A model generated the notes under the pieces. The model had not been told where the DNA came from. It saw only the letters and a list, made by a program, of their open reading frames with translations, and ran no database searches. From positions 62,001-126,000 of the forward strand of contig NW_020312281.1 of assembly GCF_002999335.1 (NCBI RefSeq): 64,000 nucleotides of DNA, written 5' to 3'. Shown one piece after another: positions 28,200 through 40,979 of this stretch. The DNA comes from Cyclospora cayetanensis. Taxonomy: Eukaryota; Apicomplexa; Conoidasida; Eucoccidiorida; Eimeriidae. Both the position numbers and the translations under genes were made by a program. Each line of letters begins with the position of its first letter. Position 1 is the first letter of the stretch.

Positions 28200-28950
28200 T
28201 GTTAGAAAACAAGAGAACTTCACCAGCGTCTATGTCATCGGCATTGGCGGCTCTAAATTAATAGGACTTCTAATCAGACAGCAGGAATACCGCAGGAGTT
28301 GTAGGCCACCCGAAAAGCGTCATTGGTGCGGCACCAGCCCCCGTTGTTCAGGTCGTAGCCTATGCTTTCCATGCCATATCAAGTAGAGGAACAGCGATCC
28401 GACCAAAGCCAGTAGTGAAATTTCCAAAAGATGCGAGCCCATAGAACAGTGCAACGCCCTTGATGGTGGGCAAAGATCAAGGCCACACCTTGATAACTCT
28501 AGTTTTTCGGAACGCGGATTCCCAGGAACACACTGGTTTCACGAAAATCAAGCACTTTCTTGCCTTCACAGTGCACTGCTTGATCCAGAACAGCTGAAGC
28601 GCACGTCGTAGGTACTGTTCGTGCTTTCGAACGATTGAAATCCAAGGCGTCGTCCATGCAGGCAGCTATAATCCCTCCCTCATACGCTTATTCCTTCCGA
28701 TAAGCTTGAGGCGCGCTACATCTGGGGAAATCGCAAGCACAAACTTCATCGAGGTTTCCTACAGTTTTTGAGTACGACTGGGGAACGCCGTTTTGTGCCT
28801 GTCATCAGGCTGAGTGGGCATTTGTAGGAACGTAATCGTCAATTTTCAAGCGGACTGCTAATTCGTGCAATCTGCCTGGCACTTTATTGGTATAAGACGC
28901 ATTCAAGTTCTGCTTTACGATGGTTTTGCTAGGAGCTTGAAGGAAGCGTA
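28200..28950 (-). pseudogene. Reverse-transcriptase remnant, copy 2
   Basis: Minus-strand frames carry a broken Ty3/gypsy palm. LKIDDY and RHKTAFPSR correspond to the strand before the D-KTAF motif. CMDDALDF stands where Y-L-D-D-I-L is expected, and a FLGIRVPK-like piece follows. Several stops lie between them. The same segment recurs at 41.3-41.95 kb and 0.0-0.6 kb. Confidence 0.6.
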
Positions 28951-29589
28951 CTTGCGCCACCTTTCGTGCTTCGTCGACACTAACACCGACTTTTGCTCGA
29001 AAGCACTTATCGATTCCTGCACTTCCTCTTTTTTGACGAACCATCCGGCTCCCGCTCAGTCTTCACGCCATGGGCGATCCCAGCACCGCGGAACACACCT
29101 CGGGGCTGACTTGGGAATAGCTGAATACGCCATGCTCGATGACCCCTAGGACAGCCTGCCGCAGCTCGTTACTATTTGGCACATTCGGGAGCAGCTATAT
29201 TTGCCTATTCTCACTGTTAGTCGGCTAAAATTCCTGTTGAACTCCCTACCAAGAAACGATTTTATCACAAAAGCCGGGATTTGTCTAAAGGCGCCCGTCG
29301 GTCCCGGTGCTTTGCCTCCTTTGAACAAACATCTGGCACCCGCTCGGTCATTTACTCATGTAGGAGGGGCCTTCGATACTGCCAACGGTGCTGACCGGAG
29401 GATTGGCTTAACAGAGTGCTCTGGACGACCAGCAGATAGCCCGCTTGCTGGCATCTCGTCATTACTGAGCATATTCGCAAACTCCGGCTTGAAATCTGCC
29501 CATTTTCGCCGTTTAGAAGCTAAACCGCCTATTAATATCTTTGAAAAAGAAACAGTCGCACAGCCCCCAAGACAAAAATCAGGCGCAGT

Positions 29590-29980
29590 GGTCTCCTCTT
29601 AGTGCTCTGCTGAGCCTTCGCATGGGCTCTGTCTAACCTTGTTGTGCTGTCGACCACTATCCCGCTCTCCCCAGTTATAATAAGCGTTCTTGAGATGACT
29701 AAAAGTTGCCTTATTCCTACTGCTTCTCGGCGCGTGAACATTCTTCGCTGAAATCTGTAATTGCATGCGCGCCTTCAAAGGGGCCACCCATGGCATACCT
29801 TGCATTATGTCATGGTGAACGTGTCTAATATGGAAGTAATGGACCATGCAGCTACAAGAAACTTTTGAGTTGAAGTTAAGCTCAGCCGCCGTAGCCTTGC
29901 CCATCCTTTTCTCCCGCCACCCTTCAACAAGCTTGCTCTTTAGGGGTTCGCTGATGGGTGGAGCGGCAGATTGCACTTCT
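29590..29980 (-). pseudogene. Aspartic-protease-region remnant, copy 2
   Basis: The minus frame ending at 29599 contains HHDIMQGMPWVAP, which matches the end of retroelement proteases (D-x-I-L-G-M-P-W). The plus copy at about 58.71 kb has EIILGMPWG at the same place. The catalytic D-S/T-G part is not clearly preserved. Confidence 0.45.
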
Positions 29981-30438
29981 GCGCCGATTCCTCAGCTAAC
30001 GCATTTATTTCGCATCCTTAATTGAGTAAAGCTAGCAGTTCTTGATAGTAAATATAGACGTGAATCAACTCAGCGCATTATAAGTCGATGGGGAATCATC
30101 TATTGCGGCTCTGTCCCCTGTAGTTGCCTGCAATGCGCCGCAGCCTGCGTGGAGGACTTGCCGTATCCCTAATGCGCCTCCTTTGCTCACCAATCTTCCT
30201 GCTTCTACTGGGCCTAGTCCCGTTATCAAGGCTCACTGCTTATTTTGCACGCTCTTGCGATTCCAAATCATAAAACCCAACAATGTACCGCAATATAAGC
30301 AAATGCATTCTGTGGAAGCTGTCTTTGGATGAGTAGGAGTGCGAGTGTCTTGTCGCGTCTTCTCCATGTTCATCTTAGGATCTAAGCTAAGGCAGCTGAC
30401 AAGGCCTCGATATCCATAGACATGGAGTTCAAAGTGGG

Positions 30439-30711
30439 CTACTCCTTGTCACATAAAGACGTAGGGTTGTGCCCATGTGATCTTAAAACCTCAAGGACTC
30501 TATCACTTTTGAAAACCCCACTAATCGCTTGTGTTATCGCCGAGTCGCGTCCTCTGAGCACCTTACGTCGCACTTTAAGTAGACCTGAAAGAAACCACTG
30601 ATGAAAAAGGATTTCGTCTACGTTGTAGATTTTGCGGGTCAAACCTTTATTTTCCTTGGTATACGGATCTATGAGTAGATTCTTATGCTTCAGCTGTCTC
30701 AATTCTCTCAA
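30439..30711 (-). pseudogene. Gag-like open frame, copy 2
   Basis: A 90-codon open frame on the minus strand lies between the upstream segment and the spacer. It aligns in position, and weakly in sequence (FVYVVDF-type antisense stretch), with 42.07-42.2 kb of copy 3. A gag assignment follows from position in the element, not from a clear domain. Confidence 0.35.
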
Positions 30712-31660
30712 AGCTGGTTGTGGAACTCATCTCAGCATAAACAGATGGATCGTGGGTTAATGAAGAATTAAATTGTACTTTTTCTATGAAATCAACAGCT
30801 TCTTCTAAGTGGTTAAAGTCATCATTGAAGTTCTATAAAAATATGCGGTAACGGGCACTCGCCTTCGCTCATCGCTGGGGTACGAATGGCAAGAGTGGGT
30901 AAAAGAAGAAGTCCAGTCGAAGCCGACAGTGGCAGTGCTCTCGCTACAGGCTGCGATACCACGCTGATGAAACTTTAGAGTGCTTGCGCAACGTTAGACC
31001 GCCACACTTTCCTGGTCGGCATAACATTACTGGCATATCCATAAATGTTATATGCCATGGCAAAATCTGCTTTCGGCCTGTTGTGAAGTTCCTGCCTTCA
31101 TTTCAGCATGCAGTTAGGCCTATGATGCCCTAACATGAGCTGCACTTGATCTACCTTCATTACCAGAGGGTTTCCCCCTTGCACTCATGCCAACAAAAAT
31201 CGCATGGCTGAGTGATAACGTGAATCTGGCACAAGCCCGACAGTTTTTGTAGGGAAACCTTACTTCCCAGTGCATCGGTAGCGTGTGAACGGGGGACGGC
31301 TGCATTGAGCCATGCAGTGCTGCTGATTTCAGCTCTCTACTTGAGGTTGCAGTGGGGCACTCAACTTCAGACCTAATACAAACTTGATCGCAACTGATTA
31401 AAACTTTTCCGACAGAGCTCCCGCCTTCCCTTATAACACCTCTCATTGTCCTTGGCACGACGGGGTAGTGCTAAGAGGATGCACATAGCTGTACCCTCTT
31501 GGAATTCCGAGCATTCACGACTACATGCACGTAGCAATTCGCGTATACGCATATGACATTGCGCCTTACTGGGTTTTAAAGACACTATTCTGGAATAAGG
31601 AAAAAAGCAAACAGACAAATCAATCAGTCAATGCATTGCTAGTTCTTAAAAAATATGACG

Positions 31661-32285
31661 AGGGTGGGAAAAGATGTTCTAGAGGTTAGCCCATTACTTT
31701 GTTACTTCACTCGTACAGCAGTAACAGCTTTTTCGTGTGTCTAGCCGTCCATGCTCAACGGCACATAAAATAGTAGAACGGCCTAAGAGTGCTTTCAATT
31801 GATTTTCCATCCACAGGAAGCTTGTTTGCTGGTACGAAGGCAAGAGTATAAAGCTTGCTTTGCCGAATGCACTGTGCTGTTCATGCATGTCATCACCGAG
31901 CCAGCAGTGCAATTCACACTACTCAATCTCACATTACAGAATCGGCCTAAAAGGCTAGCTGTATCATCGATGGTCTACAAATAATTCTTCGAAGAGCCTT
32001 GAAAGTCGATCTAAGAAACAAGAAGCGCCCCCTTCCTCCTGCAACTTTGCGCAGCGTGCGTCACGGTCGCAAAGCGCTGCGCTGCATGCTGCTGCCTCTG
32101 CCGCTTGCCTGTCTTTCCGATAATTTAGGTTTACTAGTGCCGGATCTAGTGTAAAACTAAAAATAGCGATTAGCAGAGTGTCTACACGCGGCCTTCAAGC
32201 CTTCCTTTGACTCTCGAGAGATTTTTTTCGAGCTTTTTGCGCACTGCCTTGCCTGCCGCGGAATCTGATACCCCCTTTTCCGGAA
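31661..32285. other. Intergenic, upstream of SDHB
   Basis: No gene is supported. The last 250 bases become GC- and pyrimidine-rich and probably hold the SDHB promoter and 5' leader. Confidence 0.45.
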
Positions 32286-35200
32286 ATGTGGGGCTTAATA
32301 TCGGCTTCAACGGCTACTGGAGCACCAGGTTATCGCTCCTTTTTCTTACGGGCCTCCGCAGTCCTCCCTAACTTCCAGACGTTTCGGCACAGTAGCTCCA
32401 GCAGCAATACACACAGCAGCAACAGTCGCAGCACTCTGACCTTCCGCATTCATCGCTACGATCCAGAGAAGGGCGGGAGGCCTCGCATGCAGGAATACAC
32501 ACTCGACACATCGACTTGTGGGCCCATGGTGCTGGATGCGCTTATTGCAATCAAGGCCGAACAAGTAATCAACTGTGCATTGCCAGTGTTTACTGCCTCG
32601 CAACTGGAGTCGTGCAACACTCGTATATGCTATGGGAGCCTCTCGCTATGCATGCATGAGGGGCATTCTTCTTGACGATGGCTCGGTTGCTGCACTGCAA
32701 TTGAGGAGCACTGTTGCCTCTGCATCGTACTGTCGGCAGATTCAGATTGTGTGCCATGTTTCCCGCACCCCTTCAAGAGAAAGCCATTGATATATTATGC
32801 CCCTGTTTTTGGTGCTGCGACTGCGGCTACGACTGCATCCTTAGGACCCAACTTTGTCCTTTCGTCGGAGTTGCCGCGAGGGGATTTGCGGGTCTTGCGC
32901 GATGAACATTGACGGAATTAACTGCCTCGCCTGCCTCACGCCAATTCAAAAGACACACCGCACTACTCACAGAAAGCCGACTATAAGTAAGCATTGACAG
33001 CATGCATGTATGCGTACAATTCTGTCTCTTTGTATAGCAGGGAGATTTTCTGTTGCGTTGCTCCACACAACTGCGTATAGGAGAAGTGTGAGTTGCGCAT
33101 GCGCATGCGCGTGTGCGCTCAAGTTTGCATGTGTGTGTTGCTTTTTCTGGGACGTAGACACAACAGCTCAACGCGTCTGTTGTCGTGAATCGATGCACAT
33201 TGTCTGCCGTTTTTGGGCACGTGCTGTGTTGATGCTGTTTTTCGGGAGTACCTCTGCGTCTCGTACAGCCTGTTCACATCGCTGTGCCTTGCTCCACTTT
33301 CACCGGATTACTTTACTCGATGCGTCTGAGCACTTGAAATGGGCATAGATTTCCATTGCTTGCCTGAGATGTTGCTGTTGCTCGTATTTGTTTGCAGAGG
33401 GCGGCACCCTGGGTGCAGTAGTTGGTGCAGTAGAGAAGAGCTTGGAAGAGTACGACAAAATGCAGGGACCTAGCACAGAGGAACACGCAGATCACTTTGT
33501 CAACGATGACGATAGCGCCCCTGTGGATATTCTTCCGCTTCCATACGCGATGGTTTTAAGGGACCTGGTGCCGGATCTTACCAACTTTTATACTCAGTAC
33601 AAGTCCGTGCAGCCTTGGCTGCAGAGGAAGACACAGCCCGTGAGGGAGCCGCAAATACCACTTTGGTAGCTAGTATGATAAGCTTGCAGGGTATTCAAGG
33701 CAAACCTGAGGAAAACAAAGAGCATTCATAGATGCGGTGCATCGTAGCTTGCAACGAACGGGACACGCTGTGGTTTGCAGGAGCTTCATTTAACCGTGAA
33801 AATGCTTTCTGCATTTCCGTGCTTGAGCTTCAGACAGAGGGCACGGAAATTCTGCAGTCGATAGAGGACCGCGAAAAGTTGGATGGCCTGTACGAGTGCA
33901 TCTTGTGCGCCTGCTGTTCAACTTCCTGCCCTTCTTACTGGTGGAACCCTCAGGCCTATCTCGGGCCAGCAGTTCTCCTCCAGGCCTTCCGGTGAGATAG
34001 CAATCGTATAGTTAAGAGATTGTAAGGAGGTAAAAGGGGTGAAAAGCGACACAGATTGACTGGCAGAAGGCTGTGGGAGAAGCGCCACTGTTGCGTTTTT
34101 CAGCCTTGTGTGCTCGCCTCAGCGTCAATTGAGCACGCCCTAGTGCTTGTAATCTCATGCTGGTCCTTGATGGGGTCGGTAATAGTGATATACTGTTATG
34201 TCTTTTCGTGCATGTTTGCTTGGTCAGCTGGATCAGCGACAGCCGCGACGAGTTCACTCGCGAGCGCCTCGCCCAAATAAATGACACCATGAAGCTTTAC
34301 AGGTTCGTGTGCTCTCTCTAGTCTTATTTGCAAACGTTTTGCTTTGTGTTTTTATTTTGCTGGGTCAATAATCCCTACGTGTCTCTGTCTCTGGGCCGTT
34401 TGCTAGCCGGCCTATTCACATGCCTCTTTGTGTTCCAAATCCTATTAGCATATATTGTTTAACTGCTCAATTCTCTGCGATGGTGCTGTTCTTGCGTAGT
34501 TGGTAAAGTTTACACACAATGTTTAGCCGCCTGAATGCGTGGAGATTTGTGGAAGTGTTTGTCGGAGCCAGTGGTTTTCTGGTTGCATTACTTTTACATA
34601 GTGGGAGAAATCCAGTAAGGAATGGGCACATGATGTACTGCTGTCGATGGCGCACCGCGCCACCTTTAGAGTGTGCATGCACTGTGGTAGATTGTAACCT
34701 TTGTTTTTGCCCCTGGGCGTGGTACGCCTCCGCACGGGCCTTCTCACTTTCGCCGAGGCGCTTCTTGTAAAGCAGGCACTTTAAACGCACAAAGTGTGCA
34801 GTAGTGGCAGTCAAGACACCGGCAAAAGTAGAACAAGCGCTCACATACAGGGCGATACTGACCCTAATGTGGAAAGCTATTACAGCAAATCTCTTGTCTT
34901 TGTTAGAGCCAGTCTAGCCTTGTATGGGCACCTGTTCGCACTTAGATATTTTGAAACATGTTTTCTTCGCCTTTTCACTCGTCTTATTCTCAGGTGCCAT
35001 GGGATCATGAATTGCTCGATTGCCTGTCCAAAAGGGCTCGACCCTGCAGGTACGTTTGCTCAATTAATCAACCTTTTTTTTGGTACACGCCTCCTTTGTG
35101 TGTACGCACGCAGTAGCGTGTCCTCTTGTTTATTCCTATGCTGCTGCGTTTTCTGCTTGTAGTTCTTCGCACCTTTGTGTCTCCTATCATGTCCGTGCAC

Positions 35201-35371
35201 TTGTCTGAATTGTAATGTCTTCTTTGTCAATCATATCTATTCTTAGGGGCTATAAGGAAGATGAAGAAGCAGATACAAGAGGAATTTGGCACGGATTTTG
35301 TGCAGCTTGCTGCCCAGGCAGCCCGCGCCCGTTCTGCGGAGCTGGCGAAAGAGCTAAAAGCGGAGTCTTGA
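32286..35371 (+). CDS. SDHB: Succinate dehydrogenase iron-sulfur subunit, mitochondrial
   Basis: Complex II subunit; passes electrons from succinate through three Fe-S clusters to ubiquinone at the inner mitochondrial membrane. Exons: 32286-32564, 32845-32986, 33398-33639, 33834-33991, 34228-34302, 34994-35049, 35247-35371. All phases agree, giving 358 residues (human SDHB 280). Residues 1 to about 48 look like a mitochondrial targeting peptide. [11 protein letters not shown] opens the 2Fe-2S domain; [20 protein letters not shown] plus ACL carries its four cysteines with normal spacing. [20 protein letters not shown] and [18 protein letters not shown] hold the 4Fe-4S and 3Fe-4S ligands. Between the two cluster domains sits a segment of about 60 residues ([15 protein letters not shown] to NDDDSAPV) against about a dozen in human. 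It is spliced in frame, so it looks real. Start chosen at the first ATG before the targeting peptide. Confidence 0.96.
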
Positions 35372-36666
35372 TCAAGAAAATGGAATGGGCTGTTCCACAT
35401 TTTTCAGCTGTTTGTAGCTGTGTGTAGCGATTTATAACGATTTGAACGTGCAGCCTCGGTAGGCGGTGGCGATAAGAGGACGCGGGGAGGGGGGAGACAC
35501 AAGAGGACGCGCTTGAAGAAGTAGCTTCCAGCACTCTGCGTAGTTCAGGGACGAGAATCCTTACGCAAAGGAAAATGAAAGCGCCCTCTGAGCGCTGAAG
35601 CACTGCCGAAGTGTAAATGTATTTGACCCTCGCTCCCCTTTATTTCTTCCTCCCTATTATCAAAGTTTTGTTTCAGTAGACGTTCTGGGGGCTACCAAAT
35701 GCATCTGCCCACCACCCTGACCATTCCTGTATGCACATGGCTGTCTCTTCAAAAGCTTCTTGTGTATTGCTGTACCGCACTTCCTGCTGTCCCCCATTCT
35801 TACTCACCAGTCTTATCAAGCGGCTTAGGGTCGCTTGCGCCAGTGGATGATGGAAGGGAAAGGGGGGTGAGACACGCATCGGGATCGCTGCAGTCGACAT
35901 CCTGCACATTTCCGCCCCATCCTTTGTAGAACTTCTTCCATCAAAGTCTGATTTGAACCTCCCACGCTGAATGGGACATATCTGCATACCTTTAAGAATA
36001 GTATCCGCCTATGTGACCCTATGCAACTTGGACCTACCCCCTTCCCAACAATAATGGAGTCTACGGCGTGGAACAACTGTACCGAGGCGTAGTCGAACTG
36101 CCCCCCTTTCTTCTGCACAGCTAATGTCGCGAAGTGTACTGAACTAAGCCCACTACTTTGGCCAGTCTGTCCTATTTCTGGAAGCCTGGTTCCCCGGAGA
36201 ACAAGCGAAGTTGCGTCGACTCTCAGCACAAGAGGTGCATATGAATAGTAGCACCCCCTTGCCGTTTATTGGCTTAGGGCAGAATTACTATTCGCTACGA
36301 GGCTCCAGTTTGCAGCTATTTGACTAAGGAGTACTCAAGCAGAGCAAATGGTGAAGCGAGTCCTTGGCAGCTCGTTACGGAGTAAACCCTCGCCCTTCTG
36401 GCATTAACTCCAACCCTTGCTCCCAAATCAAAACCTAGGCTTGGTACACCCCAAAACTCCCAACAGCAAGGAAGACACGGCGAAGCAGTTCACGAAATAT
36501 CTTGTCCGTTCGGCCCTCGGGTGGGCAGGTAGCTGGTGGACTAAGGACGCTCGCTCTGGCATCACCGTGCTTCTTCTAGCCGGGCAGCGTGCGGTGGCTG
36601 TCGGCCAACTACACCAACTAGCTAGCCGGCTAGCTAGGCAGGCAGGCGGCAAAGTTGTTTGAGCAC
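35372..36666. other. Region between SDHB and RPL11, no firm gene
   Basis: SDHB (plus) and RPL11 (minus) converge here. A minus open frame at 36229-35825 includes FATLAVQKKGGQFDYASVQL before a good GTAGGT donor and could be an isolated exon, but no partner exon or family is recognised. A short AGCTAGCCGGCTAGCT palindrome-like run lies near 36621-36636. Confidence 0.35.
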
Positions 36667-38159
36667 TTAGCGGTTGAGGACAATGCCATCGTATTTCTGC
36701 CGGAACCACCTCATGCTGTCCTCCTTAGTCACTTTATGAGAGTGGCCAATCCGTCCCCGGGCCCACTTCCGCTTCGACACGCGCAGCCCCGGGCGGCAGA
36801 GGTGCACGTAGAAATCCAATCCGTAAATCCCTGATGAGAAAAAAGCACAATACAACAGGTAGGCTGACGAAATGAAACTGACAAGGCAGACTCGGTAGGG
36901 ATAAAACCAGAGTGTGCTTAATCTCCTATATGCACCCATCATCCACGTGTGGACAAGCTTGCACACGTGCACCCCCGTCCACTCTGGCAAGTTTGCACTT
37001 CCGGGGGCCTGAAGCGCGTGAACAATAAAAATTACGGTGACCCCCCTTGGAGTCTTTAAAAGGGACTACAGAGAGCCCTGGTAAAGGTCACCACCGCAAA
37101 ACACTCATGGCTAACGCGAAGCATATAGGTCCCTCTTGTGAGAATACAACGTGATGGTGGATATTCTTTCTGCTCCTCTTACCGGTGGACGGATCGTACT
37201 TGATTCCAAGGTCAATGTGCTCCTGAATACCGAATCCAAAATTGCCCGTATCAGAAAAGTTTTTTTTCGTCAGCTCATACTCCTTAACCTTCAGACCCTT
37301 CTCCAATATCTCCTCCGCCTTCTTGCCACGCACCGTGACATAGCAGGCGATTTTTTCGTTCCTGCGGATGCTGAATGATCGGATGGTAAGGCGCGCGCGA
37401 GATAGCACCGGGCGCTGGCCTGTCAACTGCTCCAACACACGAGCGGCGCGCGTCAGTCTGTCACCGGACTGAGCACAGAAGCTCACAGCCAGAAGAATAC
37501 AGCACAGAGATCCGTGGATCGAGTTCAGTGTGTGAAAACCGTAGATACCCAGAGGAAGCTTCCGAAACAGGAATAGAACACTAAGCCCATGGATAAGGAC
37601 GGTACGCGCATCAATGTGCATAGTTTCAAAAGATAAAATTCCAACCAACCACAAGCTAATCTCTGAAAAATGGGCCCAATCACACATAATACGGCGTCGC
37701 CAACGAGCTAATCCTCGGTGCCCTGCCATATACAGTTTCATTAGAAGAATTGCCTCTCAAATAATTTAAGTAAAGCGAATGAAGCATCAGAGCAACACGA
37801 ACTGAAGTCAGATAAACGGAGGGGTAGCCAAAAAGATATGACGGGCCGCAGCAGCCCAACGATGCAGAACAGCATCCAACTCAGCTTCTACAATCATGAC
37901 AGAATATCAAGAGATATATATTCCAGCCCTCAAAGATTCTAATCTGAGTGATATGCGCGAAGAGGAGGTACATACACCCGAGTGCACCCGCCACCCCACA
38001 GATTTCTACCCTTGGTCTTTTCCCCTAATTCTGAACCCTTATTGAAGTATAAAACGCTGAAATTACTCTTAAATGACAAACCTCTCCAACGCAAATGTTA
38101 AGCGTGAGCTTCTCGATGCGGATTTCCCGCATCGGATTCTCCTCCAAGCACTTCACCAT
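36667..38159 (-). CDS. RPL11: 60S ribosomal protein L11 (uL5)
   Basis: Component of the cytosolic large subunit; binds 5S rRNA and sits at the central protuberance. Three exons on the minus strand: 38159-38082, 37468-37183 and 36830-36667. All junctions are GT-AG and in phase, giving 175 residues (human 178). Exon 1 encodes [20 protein letters not shown] and then NICVGE. Exon 2 contains [20 protein letters not shown] and the stretch [19 protein letters not shown], both near-identical to eukaryotic L11. Exon 3 encodes [18 protein letters not shown] and ends [14 protein letters not shown]. The start is the only ATG giving the family N-terminus. Ribosomal-protein regulatory motifs are not identifiable here. 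Confidence 0.97.
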
Positions 38160-38909
38160 TGTGCCCAGGATAAACAGAAAGGGACTGCGCTCCCCACCGG
38201 TATTCTTCTCCTCTCGCCGCTTCTATACCTCCGCCGGAGAAAAATAATCAGAGAAACAACCCTATTAATCCTTGCAAACAAACGAACACGAGCAGCACCG
38301 GCACCATCGTTTTAGTAGCCAAGGGAGTTGGTACGCAGCACCCCGCCTGCATGCAGCCCACTGCATGCGATACCGTTTTGGGGCCTTGTGGGTGATTTTA
38401 TACGTACCCATGTTTTCTCAAGTCAGCTCTATGGACAGTGGATCTAGTTTCTTCATTATTTGTGCTCTTATAGGTAGCTGTATATGCTGTCAGGAGAAGG
38501 CAGCTGATCTGATCAGAGTCACTCCATGCAGAGGACCCTCCATCGAAATTCACTGTGTTGGAGGCATGTAACTCCACATGTAAAACAAACGTGGTAGAAA
38601 TTCAGCAAGCTGGTTCCCAGTGAGATTATTCTTTCCCTGCAGGCGATCCTCAGAGTTCCTGACTCGAGGGAAGAGGGACAGTTGGGCGCCGTACCTGCAC
38701 CGTCGAAGCGCTATGAGCAGTTCCAAAGAGCTGCAAATAGCTTTAGGTACAAACGCACACAGCATTGCGTCTTCTCGTATAGAACAAGAAGGACTGTGCA
38801 ATAAACAAGAGATACGAACCAGCAAACAATATAAACGAGCAGGAAGCTCCACTAATCAAATCACTACTATTCCTCATGCAAATATGACTACTGAAGCAAA
38901 AAGTGTTTC
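38160..38909. other. 5' flank of RPL11
   Basis: No coding exon is supported. It contains the presumed RPL11 promoter and reaches the 3' end of a minus-oriented retrotransposon copy. Confidence 0.4.
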
Positions 38910-39577
38910 ATTTTAGCTTAGACCGCCGCATCTCCCTCCAAATTCAGGTACACCATCGTTCTCCTTACCGGCACTTCGAGAACTACTGTATGCAGGACAC
39001 CGGAAGATAGCCCGCCCCATCGCCACTTCCCAAGCAGGCAGCAACCAGAAAACAATGCAAATCGGTAGAGATAAAGAGAAGTGAAGAAAGACGCCCTCAC
39101 TAGCGAACAATGAACGAGGGACCCACCAACACGACTGCTGCGGCGCGATGACTTGCTGTCGTCGGCGTGCTGAAATGTATGAGATTCCTGCTCCGCGAAG
39201 ACAGAATCCAAGTAATGTATTGAGATGAAATCAGAGCGTGTATCAGTTCAGCAATATCCAGGCACCTCATAGAGCTAAATCTGATGCCACCATAACGAGC
39301 GCATGCAGCATACTCGATTACGAGGCCTTAAAGTGGCGAAAGGAAGAATGTTGGGACAATCCTGAGAGTGCCTCCACATATATTTGCGTGTGGGCGACAC
39401 CCTAGCAATACTAAACTGCACTTTTTCAAGCTATGCAGGAATTCGAAGGTAGCTATTCGCGCAGGGCAAAGTCTTAAGAAGGACTGCTTTATTAAGGGGC
39501 GCAGGAAATACCGTCCTGGGCGACTAGATGCTACTTACCCGAGCCGCCTAGTCCCCCACAGCGCAATCAATCCTCCG

Positions 39578-39950
39578 TCAAATACTAAGGCAAGTATTTT
39601 CTGCCCACTTTATCAAGTGCCCGCATTTTGTCTCTCCTTGGAGCTCAACTGTCTCAGAATCCAGCACTTCTATCAGTCCCTGCGGACGTTCCGTCTCCCC
39701 ATTGGTTTCCGGTCTGCGCAGCGAAGTCCTCGAATAATTCTGCAAGTCTTGAGGTTCTTCTAGAATTTCCGGATTTAGCTTTCTGTAATAGCTTTCCGTT
39801 CTAGGGGCATTCAACAGAGTCCGAAATTGCAATGCTTCATGACAGAATGACACATGGTCCTAGCCATCTGGCTGCACACTTCTTCATCTGGTTGCCTTTC
39901 GGTGCACCTCGTTGAGTCTGCCAATCCACCACGACTAAAGCTCCTTGCTA
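39578..39950 (-). pseudogene. Integrase C-terminal domain and chromodomain remnant, copy 3
   Basis: Minus frames show VVVDWQTQRGAPKGNQMKK followed by ARWLGPCVI, the GPF-type end of Ty3/gypsy integrases. Next comes GLIEVLDSETVELQGETK and then HLIKWAE, which matches the start and Y-L-V-K-W core of a chromodomain. The plus copy at 62.2-62.53 kb has both parts in the same order (GDLDLLDGQ, then EVVEVLDSG). This places the family among the chromoviruses. Confidence 0.6.
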
Positions 39951-40039
39951 AAACCACAAAGTCGACTGCCGCTTATTATAATAGTGTGATCGTCTCATTT
40001 GGACTTTGCCCACAAAATCGCGTGCACTAATTAGCTGTA

Positions 40040-40885
40040 TTTTAGATCCCTCCGGTGTCAAGGGTGGCAGCTGACAGCGGACCAGCAGGTTCGGGCCTGA
40101 ATCGTAGAGATGCTCCTAAGTCTAGCCCAGATGTGTGGGAATTATATGGGTAGACGAGTGTATGGGTCATTACAAACCCAGAAGCACCAGGAAGCAGTGC
40201 AAGCGAAGCAAATGGACTTCTGTGAGCAGGGTCACAAATACTGCAAAGGGGTGCTTTTGTTGCGCTCTGTCTGCCCACCTGCCTCGGCATGGCTTGCGGT
40301 GGCCATATCATGGTCAATGTGTAGGCTGGTCAGAAAAGCGTGTCAGAGCGTACCACCAAGCAGTGACTGCCTATCTGTAATGATACCCTTGGGGTATCCT
40401 TGAAGCGTCCACACATGAATTAATAAGTTAGCGAGTTTCTGCTCCATGACTGAGCAAAAGCAAAGGATGGAATGAATGATTTGTTCAGATTATCAGGCAC
40501 GACGTAAATGCTATCTTGACGCTTGATATTTAGCAGTCCAGATAGGTCCACAGTGAGATTGGTCTAAACCCTTGCAGGAACTGGGAGGCTGTGCAATAGG
40601 CTGTACTTAGGAAAGCTGCGCGATTCCAGCTGCTGACAATGCAGGCATTACACTGTGTACTGCTATGCCGCAGGACTCATTTCGGAGCACCACAAGGATC
40701 GTTGAGATCTTTGCCACTATAGTGAATTCACTATGGACAGAGAGTACACGGTCATGTGCTTTGCGCAAGGCGACGCTGCGAAGAGAGGACGAGACGTACA
40801 AGCAACGGATTCGTTGCTGTGTTTCAAACTCCAGCAGGCCATCCTCAACGTGATAGTGCCTCAGCATTTCACCATTCTGGACCAT
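40040..40885 (-). pseudogene. Integrase remnant, copy 3
   Basis: The minus frame 40885-40607 reads YHVEDGLLEFETQQRIRCLY and then KAHDRVLSVHSEFT, the residues before and within the H-H half of the HHCC zinc domain. Near 40.25-40.32 kb ASHAEAGGQTERN matches the catalytic-glutamate motif (H-P-x-x-D-G-Q-T-E-R). Frames change between the two pieces and the middle of the core is eroded. Confidence 0.6.
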
Positions 40886-40979
40886 GGCAATAGTAGTGGA
40901 CGCATGGATGTGAAAGGCCTAACACCCACACGCGCTTTATAGTAACCGTAAAACGTCTGAGACAAGAGCAGTTGCTCTG

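Larger units (their letters stand above)
28170..31660 (-). mobile_element. Degenerate chromovirus-like element, copy 2
   Basis: On the minus strand the order is upstream segment (31660-31100), a gag-like frame (30711-30439), spacer (30260-30120), protease region (about 30000-29600) and reverse transcriptase (29150-28200). The copy is colinear with copy 1 and copy 3 and is the most complete for protease. Stops and frameshifts interrupt every domain. RNase H, integrase and the 3' end are missing, because it abuts a plus-oriented fragment at about 28.1 kb. Confidence 0.7.

Noticed and set aside
29201..29602. 133-codon plus-strand frame
   Set aside because: Lies antisense within the minus-oriented retrotransposon copy 2; no domain of its own.
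33090..33120. GCATGCGCATGCGCG alternating run
   Set aside because: A short alternating tract inside SDHB intron 2; no evidence of a regulatory role.
35825..36229. 134-codon minus frame with a good donor
   Set aside because: No partner exon or recognisable family, so not annotated as a gene.
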